Shown here piece by piece: positions 34,368-47,266 of a DNA stretch of 64,000 nt. This stretch comes from Gibbula magus (lineage: Eukaryota; Mollusca; Gastropoda; Trochida; Trochidae): contig OW388300.1 in NCBI GenBank assembly GCA_936450465.1, positions 52,207,551-52,271,550 of the forward strand. The letters are read 5' to 3'. The position numbers were made by a program, and so were the translations under genes. Numbering within the stretch: position 1 is the first letter of the stretch; the number at the start of each line of letters is the position of its first letter. Under the pieces are notes generated by a model that searched no databases, was not told where the DNA came from, and worked only from the letters and a program-made list of their open reading frames with translations.

Positions 34368-37007
34368 TGTAGTGGTATCTGTATTGTAGCCTCCGCAAGT
34401 CTAGAGAGGGGAGCTAACTCGAGCTGACTCGGGAAGTAAACACGTGAATATCACCAGAGTACTTCCAGAAACAAGTCTCTAGACTTCTTGATGGACACGA
34501 AGGTACCATTGGGATAATGGATGACATTTTGATATATGGAAAGGATGTACAGGAACATGATGATCGGGTGAGAAAAACTCTCACAGCTCTCAGTAAAGCA
34601 GGATTGACTCTCAACAAGAACAAGTGTGACTTTGGGAAATCACAGGTACACTTCTTGGGACAAACTATAAGTGACACAGGGATCATAATCAGTAAGGATA
34701 AAGTTGCTGCTGTTAAAGACATGCAAGAACCAAGGAATGTTGGTGACATTCGCCGATTCTTAGGAATGGTTAATCAACTTGGAAAGTTCATCGACAACCT
34801 GGCCGACATGACAAAACCTCTAAGGGATCTTCTCAGCAAAAAGAATGGTTGGATCTGGGCTGATTCTCAGAAGACTGCATTTTCCAGGATCAAGGACGCT
34901 CTCAGTAAGAGTCCGGTATTAGCACTCTTCAATCCCAACCTCCCAACCAAGGTCACTGCAGATGCATCATCTTATGGCTTAGGTGCTGTTCTCACTCAAC
35001 AGCACAAGCAAGGTTGGCGCCCAGTGGTTTATGCATCTCGGTCACTCTCAGATACAGAGACCAGATATGCGCAAATAGAAAAAGAGGCCCTGGCTCTTAC
35101 ATGGGCATGTGAACGATTTCAAGATTATCTGGTTGGAATTCAGGTCGTCCTCGAGACGGATCACAAGCCTTTAGTTCCTCTCCTTGGGATAAAGGATCTT
35201 GATCAGCTGCCACCCCGTGTCCAGCGCTTCAGAATGCGACTAATGAGGTTCTCCTACTCGATCCAGCACGTACCTGGGCGAGAACTCTATACTGCTGATG
35301 CTCTCTCTAGAGCTCCAATGAACTCGCCATCTGCATCAGACTCAATACTCGAGGAAGACGCTGAAGCATACATCCATCAAGTTGCCGCAGCATTCCCTGC
35401 TACAGACAAGAAGCTAGAAGAGATCAAACTTCACCAGCAGGAAGACGAAGTTTGCAGAGAAATCTCAAGGTACTGCACAGAAGGTTGGCCAGAGAAACAC
35501 CAGGTCAAAGGCATTGTGAAACACTATTGGCCTTACCAAAGTGAACTGTCATTGTACAATGGTCTAATTCTCTTTGGAGAACAAATTGTCATTCCTGAAG
35601 TGATGAGACCAGACATTCTGGAGAAACTACATGATGGACATCAAGGAATTACCAAGACTCGTGTTCGTGCCAAACAATGTGTTTGGTGGCCAAACCTCAG
35701 CAAGCAGATTGGTGAGTTTGTATCCAAGTGCCATGTTTGCATCAAGAAAGCAAACAACCCTCCCGAACCTCTGATTGCATCAGAGCTCCCAGCCAGGCCT
35801 TGGGAAAAGGTAGCTTCTGATTTGTTTGAATTTAGGAAATGTTCCTATGTTCTTGTAGTTGACTACTATTCGAGATTTATTGAAGTCTCAAAACTGTCCT
35901 CTACTACCTCAAAAGATGTGATCAACAGTTTGAAGAGCATCTTTTCAAGACATGGGATTCCACAGGTGATGATCTCTGATAATGGGCCTCAATATGCCTC
36001 TGATGAATTTGCAAGGTTCGGCAGAGAATACGGCTTCTCTCACATAAGCAGCAGTCCAGGACATCCCTCTGGAAATGGCGAAGCTGAACGAGCAGTCCGT
36101 ACCATAAAGACACTCCTGAAAGCAACGGAAGATCCATACCAAGCCTTGCTCAGCTATCGTTCAACTCCACTCAGCTGTGGTTATAGTCCGGCCGAACTCC
36201 TGATGTCACGGAAGTTGCGAACCACGCTTCCAATGATTCCAGCACAACTCAATGTAAAGCTACCAGATCAGTCTCAGTTCATCAATCATGAACTCCACAA
36301 ACGTCAAGCTGAAGAAAAGAACTTCAACAGACGGCATGCAGTCCGCTCCCTCCCAGTCCTAGAACAGGGAGATAGAGCATGGATACCAGACAGAGGAGAA
36401 GTTGGTACTATGGTGAACCAGGTCGCTCCACGATCTTACATCATCCAGACAGACTCGGGTCGCTACAGACGGAACAGAAGACAGTTAAATGCATTGCCTT
36501 CAGAGAATGAGTCTGTCCGAGATCAAACATCTTTGTCTAAGGTGCCAATGACGAGTGTTCCTTCAACAGGGGGAACAAGTGGACAATGTAATGACTATGC
36601 GACGAGATCGGGCAGAACATCCAGAGCCCCTGACAAATATGGACATTAAGACCAAATCTTAAGCAAAGAGGTTTTTCAAGTTTATCACTTAAAATGACTG
36701 CCTTATTGGTTCTCATCAGTTAATTCAGTTGTTGCTAAAGAACAGTTTATTGAGTTACTCTTTAAATCAGGGAAGCTGATATTGGTAGAAATTTGTTTTG
36801 ATTAATTAAAGTTACTATCATAAAAGTAAATCGTGTTCAACGCCATTGTCCATCCTCAGAAAGGGAGATGTAGTGGTATCTGTATTGTAGCCTCCGCAAG
36901 TCTAGAGAGGGGAGCTATCTCTAGCTGACTCGGGAAGTAAACACGTGAATATCACCAGGCTCGTTGTGTCTTCATTCAGACTAGAAAGGACCCCCTCTAA
37001 CCTAAAA
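34368..37007 (+). mobile_element. Ty3/Gypsy-type LTR retrotransposon, internally deleted
   Basis: A 90-bp sequence (TGTAGTGGTATCTG to AATATCACCAG) is repeated at 34368-34457 and 36869-36958. A polypurine run (AGAAAGGGAGA) precedes the right copy. The left copy joins directly to the middle of the reverse transcriptase, so gag, protease and the N-terminal half of the reverse transcriptase are gone, and probably the end of the 5' LTR and the primer-binding site too. If ACATG at 34363-34367 and 37008-37012 is the target duplication, the 3' LTR is 36869-37007 (139 bp). That end does not show the usual CA, so the boundary is tentative. Confidence 0.8.
34458..36649 (+). CDS. Ty3/Gypsy pol fragment (RT, RNase H, integrase)
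   Basis: An open frame of about 730 codons enters from the LTR junction; the first ATG is at 34517. In order it shows the end of the reverse transcriptase (MDDILIYGKD, then FLGQTISDTGI), RNase H (TADASSYGLGAVLTQQ, LETDHKPL), and the integrase zinc finger (HDGHQGITKTR with CHVCIKK). The catalytic core is DDE: VVDYYSRF, ISDNGPQYAS and GNGEAERAV. The fingers and YxDD upstream part of the reverse transcriptase is lost except MDD, so the copy is not autonomous. There are no stops, which suggests the deletion is young. Confidence 0.93.
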
Positions 37008-37012
37008 ACATG

Positions 37013-37853
37013 TATTTCTAGGACAATAGTTTTTTCAGGTAAAAATTCAGTACCATCACATTTTCATGTATTTTGCATGTTGTTGAATTTTTATTTCCCT
37101 CTGCTCTGTATAGAAAGTCCCTGGTATTAAAATGGGACTTTATACACGATCAGCCAATGTTTCCCGACAAAGGCCAAGGCTAAATTAACCACTGTATTTA
37201 TAACCATATTTCATCTGTTCATGAGAGAGTGTAGTATTATTGTCAAATAACTCTACTGGTCAAACTGGACAACAAAACAGTTACGTCAGTTGGTCAGTGA
37301 CAGTGGTTGTCCTCTTCTTCTCAGTATGATTTATATTTATCGTGTTTGAATGCGTCGACTACGGTAATACACACCTAATTTGTACTACATGTCAGTTATA
37401 AGATATTAAAGTTATAAGCAAACCTTTTCAATAATAACCTCTGGGTAATAACAAATCACAACGTAAAGTTTGACCCGGAAACACTTCCATTGCAGGTAGA
37501 ACTAGTCAAACAACTAATAATATATCTGTGCCGAGCATTTGAAGCTTCTGTCGGCGCAAAAACCCGCTTGCAAAATTAATATGAATTGCTTTTGATGATG
37601 ATAAGTTGAAAGTGATTGTGTCATGTTGTGAAGGAAACATTTGTATTTGGCAGGTGAATATTTCACCACATAACAAAAAAATCTTCTTATGTTTGAAACA
37701 AATTTCACATGTTTTAATGTTGCAAAAACCGGTTTGTTGAATTTGAAATAATAGTACACCCATCCACTTTCGTTAAAGCCCCTTAGGGTGCCCCCCTTAG
37801 ATATAATAAGGGCCCGGGCCCCTATAAGAGGAGGTGGATGTCTTTAATTAGAA
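37013..37853. other. gene-free stretch
   Basis: AT-rich DNA with no supported gene. A CGGGCC/GGGCCC-rich patch lies at about 37785-37835 next to the MULE-like element. Confidence 0.45.
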
Positions 37854-38747
37854 CAGGGACCTTATCTATATGGGATCTGGTCAAATGGGCCGAAGGATGA
37901 AAAGGCCGATAAAAAAGTCATAAGGGCCGAGTGAAAAAGTCAGAAGGGCCGAAGTAAATAGTCATAAGGGCCGAGGAAAAAGGGCCGAAAATAAAAATTA
38001 TTATATATTCATTGTATTCAACCTACAGTTGATAGTTGTAATATCTTTACTTAGCCAAGTGATCCCAATCAATTCCAAAATTATTATATTTATGACTAGT
38101 GACTGTAATTGTTCCAACGTTTATAATGCACTCGTATAACCAAAAACAAACAAATGTATTAGTCTCTAATGTTTTATTTTTAGACTGATATTCATATTAT
38201 TAGTCAATGAGATCGTGATGTATGTGAATCTCTCATTTGTCACATTTCACAGTTCTTTGTCACAGGTCACACTACTAATAAATAAAATATAAATATGATA
38301 AATTTCTATATCGGGTATTATAATTATATTTTTTATTATTTTAAACATATACATATTTATGAATGCATAAGAGAGGTAATATTGTGATATCGATTTCTTG
38401 GAAAAATGTGTGCGTGTTTGGTGAAATATATATATTTTTAAATATTTTTAAATACTCAATGTCACAGTTATTATTAAACACTATCACCCTTTTAAAATTA
38501 AGAAACTTAGCAAGGAAAGATATTATTCCCAACCTTCCTTTCCCTAGTACGGTGTCTAAGAAGACAGTAAGGAGAAATCAACATGCGGGTAGTTGCGACA
38601 AATGTTTACACAAGCAATTATCAATTAATCCGGTTATTGTTTACATTAATTAGCTACTAACGAGGTATTAGCAATTGGCCGTGTTAATTAATTATCAATC
38701 AGTAATCGTGTATTCATGGTTGATAGCATTTTATGTTATTTTATTTT

Positions 38748-39075
38748 AGCTGCTGAACAAAAGTTTGTTACATTTAGGTTTTGAGGTAATATGCAATATT
38801 TATGTTTCAAAACATTTTAAAGTTCATATGTAAATAAGGAATGAACTCTCCACGACGAACTGATGATACATGTTCGTATTCATCTTTGCAACTTTAGCAC
38901 TAATTTCAGTGCAACCAGAATCTAACTTAATATCTGCATTGTATCAACAATTTCCTAACTTCATTTGTATTTAAAATGATTTGACTACCTCATTATGAGA
39001 AGAAAAGACCAAGTTTATAAGTGTTTTTGGAAAATAATAGGTGTTGTGAATGTAACAAACTTTTGTTCAGCAGCT
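38748..39075. mobile_element. nested MITE within the MULE-type element
   Basis: Inverted ends AGCTGCTGAACAAAAGTTTG (38748) and its complement ending at 39075 enclose about 330 bp without coding capacity. Confidence 0.8.
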
Positions 39076-39089
39076 GTATATCATTATTA

Positions 39090-39320
39090 CAGACAGATAC
39101 TTTATTATCGTCTCACCTCATTAAAATGGATTCATACATAACTATAAAATATACATACATTCTAATATTCTATGAGAGACTTAAAATACTAAAATAAACC
39201 CATACTAAAACATAAACCAAAAAGTGTAAACAGGAATTAAGAATATAAGAAGTCATTTCTTTTCGTTAAGATACTAAAGCAGGTTTTGGCACATGAATAG
39301 GCATGGCAAATGAAAATGAA
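39090..39320 (-). mobile_element. LINE 3' fragment nested in the MULE-type element
   Basis: GACAGATACTTTATTATCGT CTCACCTCA resembles the tail of the minus-strand LINE at 52086 (GACAGATAGTTTATTTTTGT CTCACCTCA). AGCAGGTTTTGGCA matches AACAGGTTTTGGCA at about 56965. A short, decayed copy of the same family. Confidence 0.65.
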
Positions 39321-39534
39321 ACCTAAAATTTTGGTATGTTATATGTTGGTATTTTTTGGGTTCGGCCCTTATGACTTGGAACACGGCCCATTTGACTAAA
39401 TGGATCGGCCCTTTTGACTTTCACCTCGGCCCTTATGACTTTTTCCTTCGGCCCTTTTGACTATGCAGTTCTCGGCCCTTTTGACATTCGGCCCTTTTGA
39501 CTACAACCCATCTATATAATGTCCCTGATTAGAA

Positions 39535-40210
39535 CTGCACGTGAACCAGCTGAGCCCCCCTCCCCCATTTGACCCCTATCGCACTTAAGCAATCGCCATG
39601 TGAGCTAATGATGTCTTTAGTCTAAGGAGCCTTGTGACTCCTGAATGAATACTGTTCAGGCTTGATGAAAAAAACAGCTTACACAAATAAACACATATTT
39701 AAATATATTTTTAAAATGCATTCAAGACAAGAAAATGATTGATGAATAGAGCTTAATCTTCGCTAGACAACATTAACATTATATACAAGATAGTGTTAGT
39801 CTTAAAAATAACATAATAATCGATAATCTAAATCAATGTGCATGAAATATGTCAATCAATCAATGTTGTTATTATATTTTAATTGCCAACTAATGATTAA
39901 AGGGAATAATGTATACAGCTTTCACTCAATGTCCAGCTTGAATATGTTTTCAGACATATTATAGCATTATGAGTAGGCCTATAAGTATGAAATGCACTTG
40001 CACCAACATACATTTTATATAGAGACGTGTTAGGCCTTCAAGACGAATATCTCAAAGACCATTTGTTTTATCTAGATCCTTTTTTATTTTACTCATCTTC
40101 ATTAATTATTCAGGGATGATATAATTAATCAAGATTTCGCTTCCTGGCAAAAGGTTTATTGACGACCTAAAATGTGAAAAAAAACTTCAGTATCTTTGAA
40201 ACTATAAAAT
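39535..40210. other. gene-free stretch
   Basis: AT-rich DNA with no recognisable feature. Confidence 0.45.
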
Positions 40211-40311
40211 CAACTTCCAAACGCAAGGCATAACTCTTGCCAGTCTCCATTACTGGCTGATTTAGGCAGTAATCGTGACTGGCAAGAGTTATGCCTTGAG
40301 TTTGGAAGTTG
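40211..40311. mobile_element. short hairpin copy of the GCAAGGCATAAC family
   Basis: CAACTTCCAAACGCAAGGCA and on through CTCTTGCCAGTC forms one arm. It is repeated inverted after a loop of about ten bases, ending TTATGCCTTGAGTTTGGAAG. The stem is about 45 bp. The copy looks reduced to its terminal inverted repeats. Confidence 0.88.
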
Positions 40312-40974
40312 CTATACAACATATTTATACAAAAAGAACACTCAGTGCTCCGCTCCAGCCACACAGATAATGACTCATAAATTCACGATGATGATCTGTA
40401 ATAGCCTGAGATCAAAATAAGCTTTGTTTAGCACCATCACTGGAACACAATTGAAATAAGTGATTGAAGCGCATGTAAAAGGTAAACACGGTGATACAGG
40501 TACCGATATATTTACGCATGAATTGATTAGCAACTACATCCATTAACTACAATAACTGAAAGTGGACAAGTAATTGGGTATGGAAAAGAGATAAATTGCA
40601 ACAGGAAATACGTATAACAATATGAATATGTATCAACTATCATATACACTCTAAAAGGCGCCTTACAAGAACAAGATCAACCCCGATAGCTAGAAAGAAA
40701 AATACACGAGAAGTTGAAGTAGTAACAGGAAAGACTAGTTTAACCAACCGACAGATTACTCCTGATTCAAGTTTATGCAACATGGTACAGAAGAAAAACG
40801 TAAATAAATGTTTGGCCTGTTGTATCCATTGGATTCATATGACGGACAGGCGGACTCGTGGAACTGTGTATATATGTACACACACAACAGAAAGACCAGG
40901 GCTTACTCTCTTTGGTGAGGCCAATAAACACGTCTGAAAGAAATCCATAGCTCTTCATCGTCGATGGCTGCATA

Positions 40975-41260
40975 CAAGATTACAGTATGGAAGAGAAAGT
41001 CCGCGGAGGCTGCCATGCGGAAGAAAGACCGAGGAGGCTGCCATGCTGGATGAAGCCCGAGGAGTCTCTCATGCCGGAGGAAGTCAATGGAGGCTGCAAT
41101 GCCTGAGGAAGTCCAAGGAGGCTGACATTCCAGAGGAAGACCGAGGAGCCTGCAATAACAGAGAAAGACATATCGAGGAGCCATGCTGGAGGCAGATCGA
41201 AAAGGAAGACCGAGAAGGGAGACCAAGGATACGGCAATACCGGAGGAAAATGCCATGTCA
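40975..41260. repeat. degenerate minisatellite of about 30-33 bp
   Basis: Units of the type GAGGAGGCTGCCATGCNGGA GGAAGNCC recur about nine times with many substitutions. Short frames open on both strands, and I see no recognisable protein. Confidence 0.7.
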
Positions 41261-41633
41261 TGTTGTGAAGTGATGTAACCTTGGTTGTTGAAGATGTCTC
41301 TTTGAGGTGTCCAATTTTAAGTCAGCATTCCCCAACATTAGTTTAGGGGTGAATAGCTGCAGGCTTTGCCAGGATTGGTATAAAAAGTTAGGGACCATGC
41401 TTATCATGGTGGTTAGGGACCATACAGTTCCCAGTAGGGTGCACCAGTTTAAAATGTAGATACACCTCATGAGTAGGTTAAGTTAAGGGATGCTTTTGTA
41501 AAATTGTCAGCACAATTTAATGATTTTACATTGTTTTATTTTGGATCACAACATCTGCAATAATGCAAATATTTGTAATTTGCAGATAGTCTGACCCAAA
41601 ATATAACAATATATAATGTTACATCTTTTCTCA

Positions 41634-42056
41634 ATTTAAATGATATTTATTCCTAATATTATAATTATCAAAGACTAGTATTTGTTTTAACTCATTCCAA
41701 ATTTCAAAATTCTCTTTTTGTCCTCACATTCAAAAATATCTTGCTTTTCATTTCACTTCTTCTTAAATGATATTTATTCCTAATATGTTGGTCATCCATG
41801 ACCAAGTAGCTTTTTCAACTCATTCCAAATTTCAAAATTCTCTTTTTGTCCTCACATTCAAAATTATCTTGCTTTTCATTTCACTTCAATTTAAATGATA
41901 TTTATTCCTAATATATTCGTCGTCCATGACCTAGTAGCTTTTTCAACTCATTCCAAATTTTAAAATTCTCTTTTTGTCCTCATTCAAAATTATCTTGCTT
42001 TCAATTTCATTTCTTCTTAATTTAAATGATTTTTATGTTTATATATTCGTCATCCA
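41634..42056. repeat. tandem repeat of about 120-125 bp, 3.5 copies
   Basis: Copies share AAATGATATTTATTCCTAAT, CTCATTCCAAATTTCAAAAT and TCTCTTTTTGTCCTCA. AT-rich, no coding content. Confidence 0.93.
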
Positions 42057-42983
42057 CTGAATATTGAGATTTAAGAATAGTACTTGTCTTGAACGACTCC
42101 ATCTTTGTAAAACTTTTGTAAAGATATCTTGCCAGCCAGACGTAATGGTTCATGTGAATTTGGCCATTACCCACTTAGTTTTTGTATCAAAAGTGAAATG
42201 ATTTATTTGGTGTAAAATGCTGCAATGACCCATAGTTGTTTTTAACTATAAAATGTTATTAACAATTCATAATTTACAAAATGTCAATTCAAAATACAAT
42301 ATCACTTTAATTCAATTGGAGGAATGTTGCAAAAATCAGTTTTCTTGTATTTATGGAGATCTCAATTGCCACTTTTGTTAGAATTGGAAGGGGTTCTTAT
42401 TGATTTGTTTTGCCAATCATGGTCTTTTGGGATGTCCTGGTTTTTTTTTTCGAAAGTCACAGATTGTCAATTGAAATTGGTCAACGGAGCAGAATTGACA
42501 AAAGCAAACGACTGCCTAGACTATGAAAAGAATCATTTTCCTTTTGGTCTTCCCCCCTTTTACCACAGAATTAAATACTTGTCATCAGATTATTGAAAAC
42601 ATCAACATAGTACAATGATAGTGAAACAATATATGTCAATTCCTTCAAAACCTTTAATAAATCTAGTTGTGTATGTATATCATATGCATGCACAAACCTT
42701 ATCAATGAATACCTATTTATAAATTTGAAATAATAAAAAAAAAATTTAGTTTTGAGGGAACAGCATTTAAAGTGATGGTTTCCTGAAAACAAAACTTACC
42801 AAGCATTTGTTCAGCTATAATGTGCCGAAATTATAATATGCAGATATTTGTAAATTTTCGAATTTGATATCTAAGTGCTTTACTTGAGTTCGCCACGGCC
42901 CCAATGTTCTATTATCAATTAATATATATTTAGCAAAGACAACATAATATTTATCAGACAATGGAATTATTCTCTTTGATACA

Positions 42984-43061
42984 GGGCTCGAAGTTATACA
43001 TATCATTTGGCTTGTAAATATTGAATGAATTCTAAATTTGTCAAATGGTAACTTTGAGCCC
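42984..43061. repeat. short inverted repeat
   Basis: ACAGGGCTCGAAGTTA at the left and its near complement TAACTTTGAGCCCTGT at the right enclose about 46 bp. Probably a small MITE. Confidence 0.6.
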
Positions 43062-43186
43062 TGTAATATCAACTCTTTCTGTCGCTCCCTTTTTCTCCCT
43101 GTCTCTGTCTTCCATCTTTTACAGTATTATGATGAACGTTAACATTTTATTGCTATATCTCTCCCATAAAAAAATCGCACTGTGCA

Positions 43187-43735
43187 ATAAATAAATGTGT
43201 AAAGAAACATCCTTCAATTGATGATCTGTATCGTGTCAATTTATCTGAAAGTAAATCTTGCAATTGTGGTGCTTTAGTTGAAGATGTTTATCATTTCTTC
43301 TTGAGATGTCCAAGACATGCTGATCTTCGTTTAGAATTAAAGCAAAGATTTTATAATTTAAAGGCAGAATTTGATATTAATACAATCCTGTATGGAAACC
43401 CAAATCCTCCACAAACAGTCAATGAAAACATATTTCACCATGTTCATAAATTCATTGGAAAGAGTCAACGGTTCAAATAATACATTAATACTAATGTACG
43501 TATTTACCATATTCAAAGTGCATTTTGTCATAAGAATAACATTTCCAATTGTGTGTTGCCTTAATAATGTATATTACATGTTTACCCACTTCGTCACTTG
43601 TAGATTTCTTACTTTCTTGTTATGTATTCTAGCCTTGTAAAATAATTGTTGATTACCTGGAGAGGGCTTCTATAAGTTGCACAACTTGTGCCCAATTCAT
43701 TTCTTAAATGAATAAAATATGTTTTCAATCAAAAT
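43187..43735 (+). mobile_element. LINE 3'-terminal fragment
   Basis: Plus-strand frame HPSIDDLYRVNLSESKSCNC continues GALVEDVYHFFLRCPRHADL, a LINE C-terminal cysteine/histidine knuckle, and stops near 43478. A 3' UTR follows with AATAAA near 43713. The 5' part is missing. Confidence 0.8.
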
Positions 43736-45931
43736 TGATAAATATAGCTCACTTATAAATTACTCATAAACTCTTTTATTAAAACTTTATGGGGCTCTTT
43801 TGATAACAAAAACAAAATCTCTTTGTAATTCGATCATATAAATGTAATGTCAACATATACATTGTACTATATATTGCATGCATTACTATTTATTGTATTT
43901 AACTTTTTAAATTTAAATTTGTTTGTGCCACTCTGTGAGTTTTACATGTTGATACTGTATCTACTTTGACGTCTGACTTTGGTGTCCAGGAACACTGTAA
44001 TTTCCAGGATTGAGAAGTGTGTTGTACATGCTTAAAGGTGTAGGAGTGGCCTCTTAGAGTAAAGTATCGCCATATTATTACTACTAACGTGGGTCAAGTT
44101 ATCAGTTCAATTTCAGTGCGAGGATAGTGAATTAGCATAAGACTAGTACTGTCGTCAATTCATTCAATTCAATTCAATTCAATTCAAAATCAAGCTGTAT
44201 TTGTACATATATTTTCTGTCTAATTAATGAATACCTATTTATTAAATTGGAATCTTTTCAAGTGACGTTGAGGGAACAACATTTGAAGAAATAGTTTTGT
44301 TTGTAAAGCATTTTTCCATTTATATCTTGCAAAATTTCTTCACATTAAACATTTAAAAATAGACGGATTGGGAAATCATGAAACCATTCCGTCTTCCACC
44401 CTCTAGAAGATGTAAACAAACCAGTGCCCCGTTCCATAACAGCGAGCGCTTATAATCGCTCATTGAATGCTCAATGTAGCGCTCATTCTCTCCTGAACAA
44501 TACGGTGCAAAACCTCAAAGTTCGCTCGCTTTGCTACGTAGCGCTACATTGAGCAATCCCGTTCAAGAGAGGTTTAAAAGTAATCGCTAATTGGGCGACT
44601 TAAAAAATAGTTGTTGTATACTCACGTGCAAAAGAAACGTCCCCAAATTTTTCAAAGAGTAAAAAAAAGACATATTGATGTCGGAGAAAGTAGATTTTGA
44701 ATGTATTGATAGATACATGTCTTGTAAAGAAGTACTACAGAGTATGATATAAACTTTTATTTTTATGTCTGTTCAAATACACATCGGGAGCTAAAATCGC
44801 TCTTTCAATGTTTTTTTGCCATAATGTATGGTATTTAAGTTTTAAAGATTTTTTTTTTTAAAGTAGAAATTTGATCAATTAAAGATATAAATCGTCGATA
44901 TAAATAACCTTCTTGGATTTAAATTCCAAACGACGATATCCTAAAACTTGTGTTTCTCAGAATTTTGAACGTATGATGTTTTGAAAATTCATAGTTAGTA
45001 TTGTTGGGTTCTGAAAACCTCATGTAACGCTGTTCAGGTCGCATTTATAACTCGCGGATTGAAATATATTGCATTTTGAATGGGAACGGTTTAAACATAT
45101 TAATTATAAACCATATAACGTGTGTTTCTCCAGACGTGTGTAAAACCTTGATACTTCATATTATAGTGAACAAATCACTCAAACTGCATGTACTTATTAA
45201 AACAAATATTTAGCATAAATAATTATTTACAATAAATGTTACACATTAACAGGTACATAGAATCTAAACTTAAACGTAAATATTTGATAGGAGAACAGTA
45301 TAAAAATAATACAGCTCCAGGCAGCGAAATTCTGTGCCAACGTCTATTCATTAACAGTGTAACGTGCTGTAGGGGAGCTTGCTTTATAACCTTCACCTTT
45401 TTTTCTGTTTCCGGGTCACAAATTTTGGCGGTGCTTGTTTGGTCAAACGTAAGCCATTGGAAACGGTCACGTGTTCGGCGTAAAATGTTTATCAATTACT
45501 CATCATTATTAAATGGGTTCATTAATTCCTGCCTACATCATAATATACCTTAATATTGAAGAATGCATGAGGTATATCAATATTAACTTTAATTGCAGCA
45601 TTTAGTAGTAAGCTAGTAAAATCGCATTTGATCCATGAAAATTCATGTTTGGTTCATCAACATCTATAATCCCTATGTATTCAAAGATTAATGCGAATTA
45701 CAAGGTTGTTCAAAATGAACAAACTTTTTTAAAAATATATCTGATTCGTCTTTAGTTGATTATTTTATATTTATAATACAAGCAATCACTTTGCTTAGCC
45801 AACTGTACTATCTATGTAGGCTATGCCGATCAATATTTCTTAAGTTGAATCAAATACACCTCTGTATCGATAAGAGTGTTTGTTTAGGCCTAGAAATAGA
45901 TTATGGTCCTCAGCCTGTAGCGTAGGCTTCA
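43736..45931. other. gene-free stretch upstream of C2orf69
   Basis: Contains an (AATTC)n patch near 44160-44185 and a 15-bp inverted repeat GCTCAATGTAGCGCT (44469-44483) / AGCGCTACATTGAGC (44539-44553). No gene supported. Confidence 0.5.
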
Positions 45932-47266
45932 ATGACACGATATCACTTGGTGTATTTCAGATTTGCTTTATCTGTCGCGTTGATAAAACGTCAGTTCATT
46001 GAGAGTGGAGGGCGATGTCTACCTTTTGGTCAGAAAACAACAACATTTTCTAGTTGTTTTGAAACGATGTCGTGCAGACGACACGAAAGCGTGGAGGGGT
46101 CGCTTGGTAGGACGAACGATGTTATTGTTTGTGGTGATGTCAACACTGCCACCAGTCACGTTATCTACTTCGGCGGCGATGTTCAGGTAATGCGGTTATG
46201 AATCCGAAACTACCGGGGACAGTGCCTGTAGGTAATCTAGTCTAGTTATTCCCTGGACTAGTCCCATCTGACCACAATCCTTTGAGTTACGGTTCACTAC
46301 AGAGGCTCTATATCTTTGTCTTTTCTCCACAAACCGAAGGAATATAAGTTGTTGATTTGTTAACCCACTGACAACTATTTATGGGTTTTTTAAATTAATG
46401 AATATGTAGGTAATTATATACTCTATGTAGGCCTAAATAATGTATCAATTAAAATCTAATAAGCTACAAAGTCAATAGCTCTCTTTTCAATGTGAAAATA
46501 ATATCACTTAATGTTTTAAACAATAGACTTACATATGGTTTTGACATGATTACAGGACTATCGAGAAAAGATGATGAACCACAGAGACAACAAACGATAC
46601 TCGCACTGGAACCTTGAGAACACAGCCGTCATGATGTCTCAGCGCTTTCATCCATCTGCTGTCTTCGTTATCAAACCTTGCAGAATGCACCTCAATACTT
46701 TCAGTGTGTATTCTAACTTTGTGGAATCTTGCAATGACTTTGGAAACCCAACTGGTATGGAGCCAGGCCGGTCCTGGCAGCATCTGGAGCTGTTGTACAG
46801 GAACACGCTGGAGAGAGAACTTGTTGGTGACGGCAGTGACGTCCGACACAAAGAAAGTGTTTCTCTTCGACTGATGGGCTTCAGCAAGGGTTGCATAGTG
46901 CTTAACCAACTGCTGATGGATCTGCAGGCTGCACTGTGTGACAATGGTAGGAAGGCCTTTGTAGATCAGATAGAGGAGTACTACTGGCTGGATGGGGGGC
47001 ACAGCGGAGGCAGCAACACTTGGGTGTGTGACACGGACACCCTGCAAACTTTCAGTGAACTGGGCAAGAAGATCCATGTTCATGTGTCGCCCTACCAGGT
47101 GAAGGACCCCATGCGAGCCTGGGTGGGGAAGGAGGAGAGGAAGTTTGTCAACAAGCTCAGGAAGTTTGGTGCAAATGTGACGGAGACACTGCACTTTGAT
47201 GACATGCCTGCATCAATAGAAAACCACTTTGGTGTTCTTGAAGTATTTCACATAGAAAAGTCATAG
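45932..47266 (+). CDS. C2orf69: C2orf69 homologue, 2 exons
   Basis: Model: join(45932-46186, 46556-47266), up to 321 aa (human about 385). The junction is CAG|GTAATG to TTACAG|GACTAT, phase 0, joining SHVIYFGGDVQ to DYREKM as in the family. Conserved blocks are HWNLENTAVMMSQRF, VFVIKPCRMHL, LMGFSKGCIVLNQLL (Ser about 195), a YYWLDGGHSGGSNTW block and SIENHFGVLEVF. The last three fit an alpha/beta-hydrolase-like fold with a G-x-S-x-G-type nucleophile elbow. The human protein is mitochondrial and its loss causes a severe multisystem disease; its substrate is not known to me. The N-terminus is uncertain: the ATG at 45932 gives a basic leader, and the ATG at 46067 (MSCRRHES) is an alternative. 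The frame is intact. Confidence 0.93.

Larger units (their letters stand above)
37854..39527. mobile_element. non-autonomous MULE-type transposon with GGCCGA-repeat ends
   Basis: Inverted ends CAGGGAC(C/A)TTAT begin at 37854 and end at 39527, followed inward by clustered copies of AGTCAAAAGGGCCGA and variants. The flanking direct repeat ATTAGAA lies at 37847-37853 and 39528-39534; shifting by one base gives eight bases, ATTAGAAC. The same end structure at 50992-51130 precedes MULE transposase remnants, so this copy belongs to that family. It encodes no transposase and contains a nested MITE and a LINE 3' fragment. Confidence 0.88.

Noticed and set aside
41043..41273. Charged plus-strand frame of 76 codons
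   Set aside because: It lies in a degenerate minisatellite of about 30 bp, frames on both strands are open, and no homology is recognised.
46550..47194. 214-codon frame antisense to C2orf69
   Set aside because: The plus strand has clear family blocks and correct splicing, so the antisense frame is a shadow.
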